Below, piece by piece: positions 5,719-12,515 of a stretch of DNA of 12,515 bases. This DNA is from an uncultured Synergistaceae bacterium (GTDB lineage Bacteria > Synergistota > Synergistia > Synergistales > Aminobacteriaceae): the NCBI GenBank assembly GCA_937870605.1, contig CALMZW010000302.1, positions 1-12,515 on the forward strand, in the 5' to 3' direction. A program made the translations under genes and the position numbers. Every line of letters starts with the position of its first letter. Within the stretch, counting starts at the first letter, position 1. A model generated the notes under the pieces. That model worked only from the letters and a program-made list of their open reading frames with translations. It ran no database searches and had not been told where the DNA came from.

Positions 5719-6911
5719 CGGCGCGCATCCGAATCTCCGGACGCAGTCTCGCGTTCTTCGCGATCCTTGCGGCGCTCGCAGGCCTCTTCGCGTTCGTCGC
5801 CGTGAAAACCGGTCCGTTCGCGACGGTCCCGGTGACAGTCGCGACGGTCGCGGAACGAAGCGTCACGCCGTCGATCTTCGGCATCGGAACCGTCGAGGCG
5901 AGGCGCCGCTACACGATCGGACCGATTGTGACGGGGCGTCTCCTGCGGCTCGACGTCAATGTGGGGGACAGGGTTCGGGAGGGACAGACGCTCGGTGAGA
6001 TCGACCCCGTGGACCTTCCCGACAGGATCAGGGCCCAGGAGGCTGCTGCGGGACGCGCCGAGGCCGCGGTGCGGGGGGCTTCCTCGCAGCTCGACGACGC
6101 CCGGGCGCGGTTTTCCTACGCCGACTCCCAGGCGCGTCGCTTCGACAAGCTCGTCGCCGCGAAAGCCGTCAGTCTCGAATCCGCGGAATCGTGGCGGAAG
6201 GAACGCGACGTCGCGGCGGCTATCAGCGCGTCGGCGCGCGCCAACCTCGCGGCCGCACGGCAGGAACTCGAGCGGACGCGTGCCGAACGGGAAGCGCTTC
6301 TCACCCTGCTGAAAAATCTTCGTCTCACGTCGCCCGTCAACGGTCTTGTCGTGTCGAGGGAGGGCGAACCGGGAAGCACCGTATCGGCGGGGCAGCCCGT
6401 CATCGGACTTATCGATCCGGAGAGCGTCAGGATCCACGTCCGCATCGACCAGACGCACGCGTCGGGACTGAAGCCTGGACTTCCCGTCTCGATCGTCCTG
6501 CGTTCGGCCGGAAATGTGTCCCTCCCCGGCCGCGTCTTCAGGGTGGAGCCGCTGGCCGACGAAGTGACGGAGGAGATGCTCGCGAAGGTCACGTTCGACC
6601 GGATTCCCGATCCCCTTCCTCCGATCGGGGAACTTGTCGAAGTGACGATCGCGCTGCCCGCACTTCCCCCCTCGCCCGTGGTCCCGTCCGCGAGTCTCGC
6701 GAGCGTCGGCGGACGAACCGGCGTCTGGAAGAACGACGACGGAAAGGCCCGCTTCGCTCCGGTGACGCCGGGCGAAGGCGACCTCGACGGGAACCTCCGG
6801 ATTCTCGCCGGACTGCGGCCGGGAGAGCGCGTCGTCGTCTACAGCGCAAGGCCGCTCGACGAGGGCCGGAGGATATCGGTCGTCGAACGCATTCCGGGGA
6901 CGGCGCCATGA
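5715..6911 (+). CDS. Membrane-fusion (periplasmic adaptor) subunit of an ABC exporter, HlyD/DevB/MacA-like
   Basis: This 398-residue protein has one N-terminal membrane anchor (about 11-30, LAFFAILAALAGLFAFVAV). A biotinyl-lipoyl-like domain follows (about 60-100, GIGTVEARRRYTIGP, VGDRVREGQTLGEIDPVD), then a long alpha-helical hairpin rich in Ala, Arg and Glu (about 103-205). The second half of the lipoyl domain comes next (LTSPVNGLVVSREGEPGSTV), followed by a beta-barrel and membrane-proximal domain. Such adaptors bridge the inner-membrane pump to an outer-membrane channel. It overlaps tetR and the permease gene by 4 bases each. AGGGGAG lies 10 bases before the start. No outer-membrane TolC-like gene is in the window, so the channel must be encoded elsewhere. 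Confidence 0.9.
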   Translation: MTARIRISGRSLAFFAILAALAGLFAFVAVKTGPFATVPVTVATVAERSVTPSIFGIGTVEARRRYTIGPIVTGRLLRLDVNVGDRVREGQTLGEIDPVDLPDRIRAQEAAAGRAEAAVRGASSQLDDARARFSYADSQARRFDKLVAAKAVSLESAESWRKERDVAAAISASARANLAAARQELERTRAEREALLTLLKNLRLTSPVNGLVVSREGEPGSTVSAGQPVIGLIDPESVRIHVRIDQTHASGLKPGLPVSIVLRSAGNVSLPGRVFRVEPLADEVTEEMLAKVTFDRIPDPLPPIGELVEVTIALPALPPSPVVPSASLASVGGRTGVWKNDDGKARFAPVTPGEGDLDGNLRILAGLRPGERVVVYSARPLDEGRRISVVERIPGTAP

Positions 6912-8110
6912 TCAACCTCGCCGGAAGGGACATCCTCCACTCGTGGGGCAGATTCCTCTTCACGGGGGTGGGGCTTGGCCTCCTGATCGGAGTGACCCTC
7001 ACGATGGCCGGCGTGTACCGGGGGATGGTCGACGACGCGATGGTGCTTCTCGACAACACCGGCGCGGACCTCTGGGTCGTCCAGAAGGACACGCTCGGTC
7101 CCTTCGCCGAGCCCTCGGGCGTTCACGACGCGCTGTGGCGGAGCATCCGCGGCGTCCCCGGCGTCGCCCACGCGACGAACGCCGCCTATGTGACCATGCA
7201 GGTCGGCGCGCGGGGGCGGGACGTCCGCGCAATGGTCGTCGGCGTCGTTCCGGGGATCCCGCTCGAGCCGGGACAGCCGGGGAGTCTCGTCGCGGGGCGC
7301 CGCATCACCCGGGGGCATTACGAGGCGCTTGCCGACATCGCGGCGGGGTTCCGGGTCGGGGAACGCATCCGGATCCGGAAAAACGAATATGTCGTCGTCG
7401 GGCTGACGAGCCGAATGGTGTCCTCGGGGGGAGATCCGATGGTGTTCATCCCCCTCCGGGACGCGCAGGAAGCCCAGTTCCTGAAGGATAGCGACGCGAT
7501 TCTCCAGCAGCGGCGACGGACGGCCGCCAATCCGGTCTTCAACCGGCCGGGCGCGCCGGATGTCCTCGACGCGGTCATCGCCTCGCAGACATCGAGTTCG
7601 TCGGTCAACGCGATTCTCGTTCGCGTCGCACTCGGAGTCTCCGCGGAAAAGGTCGCGGAGTCGATCCGGCGGTGGAAGCGCCTTCAGGTGTACACGGCGG
7701 CGCAGATGGAGGGCATCCTGGTGGGGAAACTCATCGCCACGTCGTCGCGGCAGATCGGCATGTTCCTCGTGATCCTCGCGATCGTCAGCGCCGCCATCGT
7801 CGCGTTCATCATCTACACGCTCACGCTCGGAAAGATTCGCGAGATCGCGGTCCTGAAGCTGATCGGAACCAAAAACCGGACGATCGCCGCGATGATCGTC
7901 CAGCAGTCCCTGGGACTCGGCGTGATCGGTTTCGCCGTGGGGAAGGTCGCGTCGACCTTCTGGGCCCCGTTCTTTCCGAAACATGTCCTCCTCATCCCCC
8001 GGGATTCGCTGGCCGCTCTCGCGATCGTCCTCGCGATCTGTCTGCTGGCGAGCGGAATAGCGCTCCGGGCCGCGATCCGCGTGGATCCGGCCGAAGCCAT
8101 CGGAGGGTGA
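6908..8110 (+). CDS. ABC exporter permease, FtsX/MacB/DevC type
   Basis: This 400-residue permease has the four-helix FtsX layout: helix 1 near residues 15-35 (FLFTGVGLGLLIGVTLTMAG), a large extracytoplasmic domain (about 40-275), then three helices in the last third. The conserved FtsX core reads IGMFLVILAIVSAAIVAFII, then REIAVLKLIGTKNRTIAAMI, the cytosolic coupling segment. The closing RAAIRVDPAEAIGG is the usual DPxEAL-like tail of this family. The opening NLAGRDILHSWGRF and the GADLWVVQ motif resemble DevC permeases. It sits between the adaptor gene (4-base overlap) and the ATPase gene (1-base gap), forming a complete inner-membrane exporter with them. The substrate is unknown. Confidence 0.9.
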   Translation: MINLAGRDILHSWGRFLFTGVGLGLLIGVTLTMAGVYRGMVDDAMVLLDNTGADLWVVQKDTLGPFAEPSGVHDALWRSIRGVPGVAHATNAAYVTMQVGARGRDVRAMVVGVVPGIPLEPGQPGSLVAGRRITRGHYEALADIAAGFRVGERIRIRKNEYVVVGLTSRMVSSGGDPMVFIPLRDAQEAQFLKDSDAILQQRRRTAANPVFNRPGAPDVLDAVIASQTSSSSVNAILVRVALGVSAEKVAESIRRWKRLQVYTAAQMEGILVGKLIATSSRQIGMFLVILAIVSAAIVAFIIYTLTLGKIREIAVLKLIGTKNRTIAAMIVQQSLGLGVIGFAVGKVASTFWAPFFPKHVLLIPRDSLAALAIVLAICLLASGIALRAAIRVDPAEAIGG

Positions 8111-8111
8111 C

Positions 8112-8834
8112 ATGGCCGGATCGGGAATCGTCGTCGAGGGGCTCCGGAAGCGATACGGGCATGGCGAGGCGGCGATCGACGCGCTCAAGGGAGTCGACAT
8201 GCAGGTCGGGGCGGGGGAGGTCGTCGGTCTGATCGGTCCTTCGGGATCGGGGAAGAGCACGCTTCTCAAGTGCCTTGGCGCCGTGATCGAACCGACGTCG
8301 GGACGCATCCGTCTCGGCGACAGGACGATCTATGACGGGGGATGGACGATCCGGGACCTCCGGGCGCTTCGCCGGGACAATATCGGGTTCATCTTCCAGG
8401 CGCCGTATCTGATCCCGTTTCTCGATGTGACGGACAACGTGGCGTTGCTTCCGATGCTTGCCGGACAGCCGAACGGAGAGGCGCGGCGGCGGGCTCGGGA
8501 GCTTCTCGAAGCGCTCGGGTGCGCGCATCGGGCCTCGGCGATGCCGGCGACGCTTTCGGGGGGCGAACAGCAACGGGTCGCCATCGCCCGCGCGCTCGCG
8601 AACCGGCCGCCGGTCATCCTCGCGGACGAGCCGACCGCTCCGCTCGACAGCGAGCGGGCGCTCGCCGTCATCGGCATCCTGAACGCGATGGCCCGGCGGT
8701 TTGAAACGGCGATCATCGTCGTGACGCACGACGAAAAGATCATCCCCACATTCCGGAAGATCTACAGGATCCGGGACGGGATGACCATCCCGGAAACAGG
8801 AGAGGGACGGGAAGCGGTCGTCCCGGAACTCTGA
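8112..8834 (+). CDS. ABC exporter ATPase, DevA/MacB/LolD type
   Basis: This 240-residue nucleotide-binding subunit has all motifs intact: Walker A GPSGSGKS (42-49), Q-loop Gln96 in FIFQAPYL, signature LSGGEQQR (148-155), Walker B VILADE (168-173), D-loop PLDS and H-loop His206 in VVTHD. The EPTAPLDS stretch is closer to DevA-like ATPases than to the EPTGNLDS of MacB and LolD. GGAGG at 8102-8106 lies 5 bases before the ATG. The gene follows the permease by one base and is the last of the operon. It converges on the HD-GYP gene with only 12 bases between stops and no visible terminator. Confidence 0.95.
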   Translation: MAGSGIVVEGLRKRYGHGEAAIDALKGVDMQVGAGEVVGLIGPSGSGKSTLLKCLGAVIEPTSGRIRLGDRTIYDGGWTIRDLRALRRDNIGFIFQAPYLIPFLDVTDNVALLPMLAGQPNGEARRRARELLEALGCAHRASAMPATLSGGEQQRVAIARALANRPPVILADEPTAPLDSERALAVIGILNAMARRFETAIIVVTHDEKIIPTFRKIYRIRDGMTIPETGEGREAVVPEL

Positions 8835-8846
8835 CCTTTCGACCCG

Positions 8847-11057
8847 TTACGTCGGGATTACGAGCTGCGAAACCTCATCGGGGTCCCGGTGCTGCAGGAA
8901 GATGTCCGGGAAACGCTCCTCGACGATGCGGAACGCTTCGAGCAGCTCCGGGCTGAAATGTTCCGGACGGACGCGGCCGTCGCCTTTCGTGATGATCTCG
9001 ACCACGCGTTCGTGCGTCAGGGGAGGCTTGTACGTCCGGTAGGACCGGAGCGCGTCGTAGATATCCGCGAGCGCCGTGATTTGTCCTTCCCACGGGATCT
9101 CGTCGCCCTTCAGACCCAGCGGATAGCCGCTGCCGTCCCACTTTTCGTGGTGCGTCATGCAGATATTCCGGGCCATCGAGAGCCACGACGCGTCGCCGAT
9201 GATCTCGGCCCCCCAGGACGGGTGGTTGACGATGACGTCGAACTCGTCGGCCGTGAGCGGCCCGGGCTTCGAGAGGATTTCGGTCGGCACCTTGAGCTTT
9301 CCGATGTCGTGGAGCCGCGCGAAGAGGGCGATGTCCTCCTGCTCCGTGACGTCCCGGCCGACCGCCCATGCCAGCAGGCGGCAGTACTCCCCGATGCGGG
9401 AAATATGGGCGGCCGTCTCGTCGTGATAGATGCTCGTCACGAACTGGAGCTTCTCGGCGAGGTAGCCGTACGATCCCTTGACCTCGCGGCGCATCTTCTC
9501 CCCGTGGATCAGACCGCCGAGATAGGCGGCCACCGGCGTCAGCGTTTCGATGAGGAACGGGTCCTCCGGCTTCACGGCGTCGAACGCGATCTCGAGGACG
9601 CCCTCCTCTTCGCCCGCCTGGAAGAGCGGGATCAGCAGTTCGCATCGCACCTTCGGATGCACGGGCCGGGCCGTCGGGTTCTTCGAGACGTCCGTCACCC
9701 AGATCGGTCGCCGGAACTCGATGCTCTGCGAGGCGACGATGCCTCCCTTCTGGATCGAGAACCGGAGAAGCTCGTTATCGTAGCCGCTCGAAGCCATAAG
9801 CCGGAAGACGTCTTTCTCGACGGAGGACACCAGCACCCCGAAGGCCCCGATGTCCTCGCGGATCGCCGACAGCGTCGAGCGGATGCCGCTCAGGATGTCC
9901 TCGTTTCCGGCGAAGATCCGGGAGATGTCCAGCGTCCGCTCCCACACGGACTGGCGCAGCAGAAGCTGGTTGTTCGCCTCTTCGAGTTCCTGGTTCATCG
10001 CTTCGGTCTCCTCGTTGAAGGCGGCGATTTCCTCCTGCTGGCGGGAGATGACGTGGAAGAGGCTGTACAGGTCCTGCATGAAGACGTCGACTTCGCGGAT
10101 GAAGGTCGGCTTCATGCCCGAGAAGCGCGAGGCGAGCGTTGAGAGCGCTTCGCTCGCGGCCTGGACGTCCTTGCCGCCGATTTCCGTGAGGCGCGTGCGC
10201 ATCTCGTCCGCGAGCGAGGCGATCGAGGCGATGCTGGCATACACCCCGCGCTGCCAGAAGAACCAGAAGAGAGCGATGAGCATGAGGCTCAGAAGGGCGA
10301 TCGAGGACTGCCGGAGGGCGCCGAAAAACGCGGGGACGAGAAGGTCCTTCAGGGGATATATGACGGACAGCGAAAGATCGTACGCGATGGGGATCTGCCG
10401 CATAATTACGCGGGATCCCTGATGGGACGGGTAAATCGTCCATTTTCCGTTCGGAACTTTCTTCTGCGCGACGAAGCCCCGGGCGCGGAGATGGTCGCGC
10501 AGCGGTGACCCGATATTCTCGCCGCCCAACCAGAGGATGTGCCCCTGTGAGTCGAAGATGATCGGGAGAAAGGTCTGGCCCGCGAGTTCCTCGAAGTCCC
10601 GCATGTCCGGACTGATGGCGGCGAAAACGCGGAGTCCCCCGATTTTTGTCACACGGGCCAGGAGATTCCGTCCGTAGGCGTCGAGAAGATCGGTCGCCGT
10701 CCATTCCGGGGTCAGAATGTCATTCGGCAGCTCGAGTCCGTTCGGGAGCCACCCCTTGATGGAAAGCTGAACGGCCTTCCCGTCCATCAGTGCGATCACG
10801 AGAACGGAGCCGCCCGCGTCCTGCATGGGGGACTTTCCCGAGGCGACGGTCCGGATGATTTCCTCCGCGGCCTCCACCTGCTTGCGCAGCAAAACGGAGA
10901 CGGTCTTCTGGAAGGTCTCGGCGCGATCCTTCGCGGCATCGAGCCGGCCGGCGATGTGAAAATACATCGAGATTCCCGCCTGCGCGAGCACGACGAACAG
11001 AAAGATCGCGATCATCAGGGAAAAGAAGCCGCCTATGGAAAACGTCCGGCGTTTCAT
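8847..11057 (-). CDS. Membrane sensor with GAF and HD-GYP c-di-GMP phosphodiesterase domains
   Basis: This 736-residue protein has, in order, a first membrane helix (about 8-34), a periplasmic sensor region (about 35-240) and a second helix (about 250-270). Then come a linker with a coiled coil (about 335-370, rich in Glu and Gln), a GAF-like domain (about 380-517) and an HD-GYP domain (about 538-725). Catalytic signatures are complete: HISRIGEY, the metal pair in LHDIGKLKVP (H583-D584), NHPSWGAEII (H612), THHEKWDGSGYP (636-646, containing the GYP motif) and ALADIYDAL. Such domains hydrolyse c-di-GMP to pGpG or GMP, so an active enzyme would lower c-di-GMP. The start overlaps the stop of the ligand-binding-protein gene (ATGA), with GGAG 5 bases before the ATG. 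That coupling suggests the periplasmic domain reads the state of the binding protein. Confidence 0.93.
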   Translation of the reverse strand: MKRRTFSIGGFFSLMIAIFLFVVLAQAGISMYFHIAGRLDAAKDRAETFQKTVSVLLRKQVEAAEEIIRTVASGKSPMQDAGGSVLVIALMDGKAVQLSIKGWLPNGLELPNDILTPEWTATDLLDAYGRNLLARVTKIGGLRVFAAISPDMRDFEELAGQTFLPIIFDSQGHILWLGGENIGSPLRDHLRARGFVAQKKVPNGKWTIYPSHQGSRVIMRQIPIAYDLSLSVIYPLKDLLVPAFFGALRQSSIALLSLMLIALFWFFWQRGVYASIASIASLADEMRTRLTEIGGKDVQAASEALSTLASRFSGMKPTFIREVDVFMQDLYSLFHVISRQQEEIAAFNEETEAMNQELEEANNQLLLRQSVWERTLDISRIFAGNEDILSGIRSTLSAIREDIGAFGVLVSSVEKDVFRLMASSGYDNELLRFSIQKGGIVASQSIEFRRPIWVTDVSKNPTARPVHPKVRCELLIPLFQAGEEEGVLEIAFDAVKPEDPFLIETLTPVAAYLGGLIHGEKMRREVKGSYGYLAEKLQFVTSIYHDETAAHISRIGEYCRLLAWAVGRDVTEQEDIALFARLHDIGKLKVPTEILSKPGPLTADEFDVIVNHPSWGAEIIGDASWLSMARNICMTHHEKWDGSGYPLGLKGDEIPWEGQITALADIYDALRSYRTYKPPLTHERVVEIITKGDGRVRPEHFSPELLEAFRIVEERFPDIFLQHRDPDEVSQLVIPT

Positions 11058-12187
11058 CGCAACTCCGGCGTGGGCTCTTGCGGCACGCTTGTTTCCGCCG
11101 TTTCGGGAAGCCGTTTCCAGGTCCGGCCGTCAAGGGAGAAAAGCGAAACCGACTGCCGCATATCGCCGTTGGCGTCTACAGAGACGACGCCCCCCACGGT
11201 CGGAACGGCGCGCAGACGTTTGAGCGCCGCGGAAATGTCCTTCGGCGCGTTCGAATCCGCGTTCCGGATCGCCGCATCCAGCATGGCGACCGTGTCGTAG
11301 CCCGTTGAAAGCGTGATCGCCGTCAGCCTTCGGCCGTATGTGTCCTCGACGAACCGGAGGAACTCGTTCCCGGCGGAGTCCCATTGCCTATGCGTCGTCG
11401 CCGCGATGACCAGGCGATCGCCGAGGGATTCGGCGAGCTGCCCCGTCCGGTGCGAGATCGCCCAGTTCGAGGCGAAAATCATCATCTCCGGAGCCTGGGC
11501 ATTGATCTCGCGTGCGGCGATCCCCGCGAGCCAGTCGGGCAGCACGAGAAGAACGGCGTCGGACGAGGCGTTCGCGCCGCCCAAGTCGGCGGCGCGCGTA
11601 TCCAGGGCGCCTTTGAAGAAGATCGTCCGCTTCGGCGGCATTCCGGCGCCCGACTCGAAATCCCGGACGAAATCCTGAACGAACCGGACGTTGAAGCCGC
11701 TCACGACGGCCGTATAGGATCGGATTCCCATGCGCTTCGCCGTACGGCCCAGCTCCTTGCCGCCGCTGTCGGGGCGCGAGCGGAAGACGAGGTCGTCGGG
11801 TCGCGCGAGATACTTTCCGGGAGCGAGGCAGATCGTGGGCAGCCCGGCGCGGCGCGCCGCATCGGCGAGAAGGGAGGCGAAGCTCGTGTTGATCCCGCCG
11901 ACGATCGCGACGGCCTTTCTGGAGGCCGCTTCCTGCATGGACGTTTCCATATCGATGCCGGAGAAGGGAACGGGGAGGAACGTGTGAGATCCGGAACGGG
12001 AATTGAAGAACTCCATCGCGAGAACGACGGCCTGGAGGCTCTGTCTCGAAACGATCGTCGACGACAAATCGGCTTCCTCGTAAAACAGCGCCACCGGCAC
12101 GATATTCGGACCGCGGCCCGGCACGAAGACGATCAGAACTGCGAGACACACTGTGGCGATCAAAGGATACAACAGGACTTTCCGCAC
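11054..12187 (-). CDS. Periplasmic type I ligand-binding protein (LivK/Peripla_BP_6-like), membrane anchored or secreted
   Basis: This 377-residue protein begins with a hydrophobic segment (about residues 5-23, LYPLIATVCLAVLIVFV). The Cys at 14 lies inside that segment, so it is not a lipobox; the protein is either anchored or cleaved soon after. The rest reads as a type I periplasmic binding fold: VALFYEEADLSST, then SLQAVVLAMEFFNS (strand and helix 1), VAIVGGINTSFASLLADAAR, AGLPTICLAPG, YTAVVSGFNVRF, LLVLPDWLAGIAA, and LSTGYDTVAMLDAAIRNAD near the end. This matches branched-chain amino acid and amide receptors. No ABC permease is nearby. Instead it is the first gene of an operon with a membrane HD-GYP sensor, so a signalling role is more likely than transport. 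The start is a GTG with GGGAG 10 bases upstream. Confidence 0.85.
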   Translation of the reverse strand: MRKVLLYPLIATVCLAVLIVFVPGRGPNIVPVALFYEEADLSSTIVSRQSLQAVVLAMEFFNSRSGSHTFLPVPFSGIDMETSMQEAASRKAVAIVGGINTSFASLLADAARRAGLPTICLAPGKYLARPDDLVFRSRPDSGGKELGRTAKRMGIRSYTAVVSGFNVRFVQDFVRDFESGAGMPPKRTIFFKGALDTRAADLGGANASSDAVLLVLPDWLAGIAAREINAQAPEMMIFASNWAISHRTGQLAESLGDRLVIAATTHRQWDSAGNEFLRFVEDTYGRRLTAITLSTGYDTVAMLDAAIRNADSNAPKDISAALKRLRAVPTVGGVVSVDANGDMRQSVSLFSLDGRTWKRLPETAETSVPQEPTPELR

Positions 12188-12242
12188 GCGGCAGCCGCTC
12201 CCGACTTCTGAATAGATACGCTAACACCATGATTGTCTATAA

Positions 12243-12271
12243 ATTCTACCACACATCATGATGTCGGCGAA
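12243..12271 (-). promoter_or_regulatory. Extended -10 promoter of the binding-protein/HD-GYP operon
   Basis: On the minus strand the sequence TGGTAGAAT (plus 12243-12251) is an extended -10 element (TGn plus TAGAAT, five of six consensus bases). A weak -35, TTCGCC (plus 12266-12271), lies 17 bases upstream; an extended -10 commonly makes up for a poor -35. The start of transcription would be near 12236, giving a leader of about 48 bases before the GTG. Confidence 0.5.
12253..12264. promoter_or_regulatory. 12-base perfect palindrome in the promoter spacer, possible operator
   Basis: ACATCATGATGT is its own reverse complement and sits between the proposed -35 and extended -10 of the leftward operon. 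A dimeric regulator bound here would overlap RNA polymerase. No regulator gene is next to it, so the binding protein is unknown, and a palindrome of this length can also arise by chance. Confidence 0.35.
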
Positions 12272-12336
12272 CGGATATCGGGCAACGGAAAGGCAAAGAT
12301 TATGTTAAACGTGCATATTTTCCACGGACGTCGGTC

Positions 12337-12354
12337 CCGCAACGGCCGTTGCGG
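12337..12354. repeat. 18-base perfect GC palindrome
   Basis: Bases 12337-12354 form a perfect palindrome, CCGCAACGGCCGTTGCGG. As RNA it would fold into a 7-bp stem with a GGCC loop. Pairing resumes outside two mismatches (12332-12334 with 12357-12359). No T-run follows directly on either strand, so it is not a standard terminator. Confidence 0.6.
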
Positions 12355-12356
12355 TT

Positions 12357-12378
12357 CCGGACTGCATCCGAAGTCCGG
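12357..12378. repeat. 7-bp stem-loop next to the palindrome
   Basis: CCGGACT (12357-12363) and AGTCCGG (12372-12378) pair perfectly around an 8-base loop. Together with the palindrome only 2 bases before it, this makes a tandem hairpin block. A run of five T lies 19 bases further on (12398-12402), too far for a normal intrinsic terminator. Confidence 0.55.
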
Positions 12379-12515
12379 TAGAATCCGAGTCGGGCCGTTT
12401 TTGAACGCCATTCCATCGACCGCAGGCTGTGTCCGACGGGACAGATCTCCCGCATTGTGAAAGAACAATCCGGCGAAACATCCCGGAACGAGCGGCAGGG
12501 TTCTTTCCGTATGCC

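Larger units (their letters stand above)
12188..12515. other. Gene-free right end with promoter elements and palindromes
   Basis: These 328 bases hold no convincing gene. The open frames at 12233-12460 (plus) and 12256-12468 (minus) lack the strong third-position GC bias of the neighbours, a ribosome site and any recognisable domain. The first 130 bases are visibly richer in A and T than the rest of the window and hold the likely promoter of the leftward operon. Bases 12330-12402 hold two perfect stems and a short T-run. The remainder to 12515 shows nothing I can assign; a gene may begin beyond the edge. Confidence 0.6.

Noticed and set aside
6839..8308. 489-codon minus-strand frame opposite the FtsX-type permease
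   Set aside because: It is antisense to a permease with clear helices and the FtsX core, and its Asp/Arg-rich composition is typical of a shadow frame.
8835..8860. Bidirectional terminator between the convergent ATPase and HD-GYP genes
   Set aside because: Only a 4-bp CCCG/CGGG stem can be drawn, it falls inside the HD-GYP coding end, and there is no T-run on either strand.
8889..10142. 417-codon plus-strand frame opposite the HD-GYP gene
   Set aside because: It is antisense to an intact catalytic domain, contains no recognisable motif and has no ribosome site.
12120..12187. Lipoprotein signal in the ligand-binding protein (Cys at residue 14)
   Set aside because: The cysteine is inside the hydrophobic stretch, which continues for about nine more residues, and the preceding residues (ATV) do not form a lipobox.
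12357..12397. tRNA-like or riboswitch-like fold in the hairpin block
   Set aside because: The stem has an 8-base loop, there is no T-arm consensus and no acceptor pairing, and I see no c-di-GMP riboswitch core.
12233..12468. Two overlapping short open frames (75 and 70 codons) on opposite strands
   Set aside because: Neither shows the codon bias of the neighbouring genes, a ribosome site or a recognisable domain, and both run through palindromes and the promoter region.

Overview
The window is a GC-rich chromosomal segment with dense gene packing and many 4-base start/stop overlaps (ATGA). It looks like an environmental bacterium. The periplasmic-adaptor type of ABC exporter and the periplasm-facing sensor pair suggest a diderm (Gram-negative) cell. 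The sequence does not let me name a phylum. No phage, insertion sequence, CRISPR array, rRNA or tRNA was seen.

Region 1 (1-3668, plus strand) is the distal part of a bacterial microcompartment (BMC) operon that enters from the left edge. In order it encodes a hexameric shell protein (PduA/EutM type), a small divergent BMC-fold-like protein, a pentameric vertex protein (EutN/PduN), a PduS-type flavin/iron-sulfur reductase, a tandem-domain shell protein with the iron-sulfur pore cysteine (PduT), a circularly permuted shell protein (PduU/EutS) and an EutP/PduV GTPase. The order A-x-N-S-T-U-V follows the end of a pdu operon. No signature enzyme (diol dehydratase, glycyl-radical enzyme, aldehyde dehydrogenase) lies in the window, so the substrate cannot be assigned. 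PduS and PduT imply electron transfer across the shell to cofactor chemistry inside.

Region 2 (3704-4975, minus strand) is a single MFS exporter that converges on the BMC operon. Region 3 (5043-8834, plus strand) is a TetR-regulated export operon: regulator, membrane-fusion protein, FtsX-type permease and ABC ATPase, resembling DevBCA/MacAB systems. A near-consensus sigma-70 promoter overlaps a 9+2+9 inverted repeat just before tetR, which predicts autoregulation.

Region 4 (8847-12187, minus strand) is a two-gene operon: a periplasmic type I ligand-binding protein, then a membrane-bound GAF/HD-GYP c-di-GMP phosphodiesterase whose start overlaps its stop. This looks like a two-part ligand-to-c-di-GMP sensor. 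The last 328 bases hold the promoter region of that operon plus several palindromes, with no convincing gene.

The items most worth following up are the small BMC-like protein with a Cys-Pro at the position of the PduT pore cysteine, the hairpin over its internal ribosome site, and the ligand-binding-protein/HD-GYP pair.
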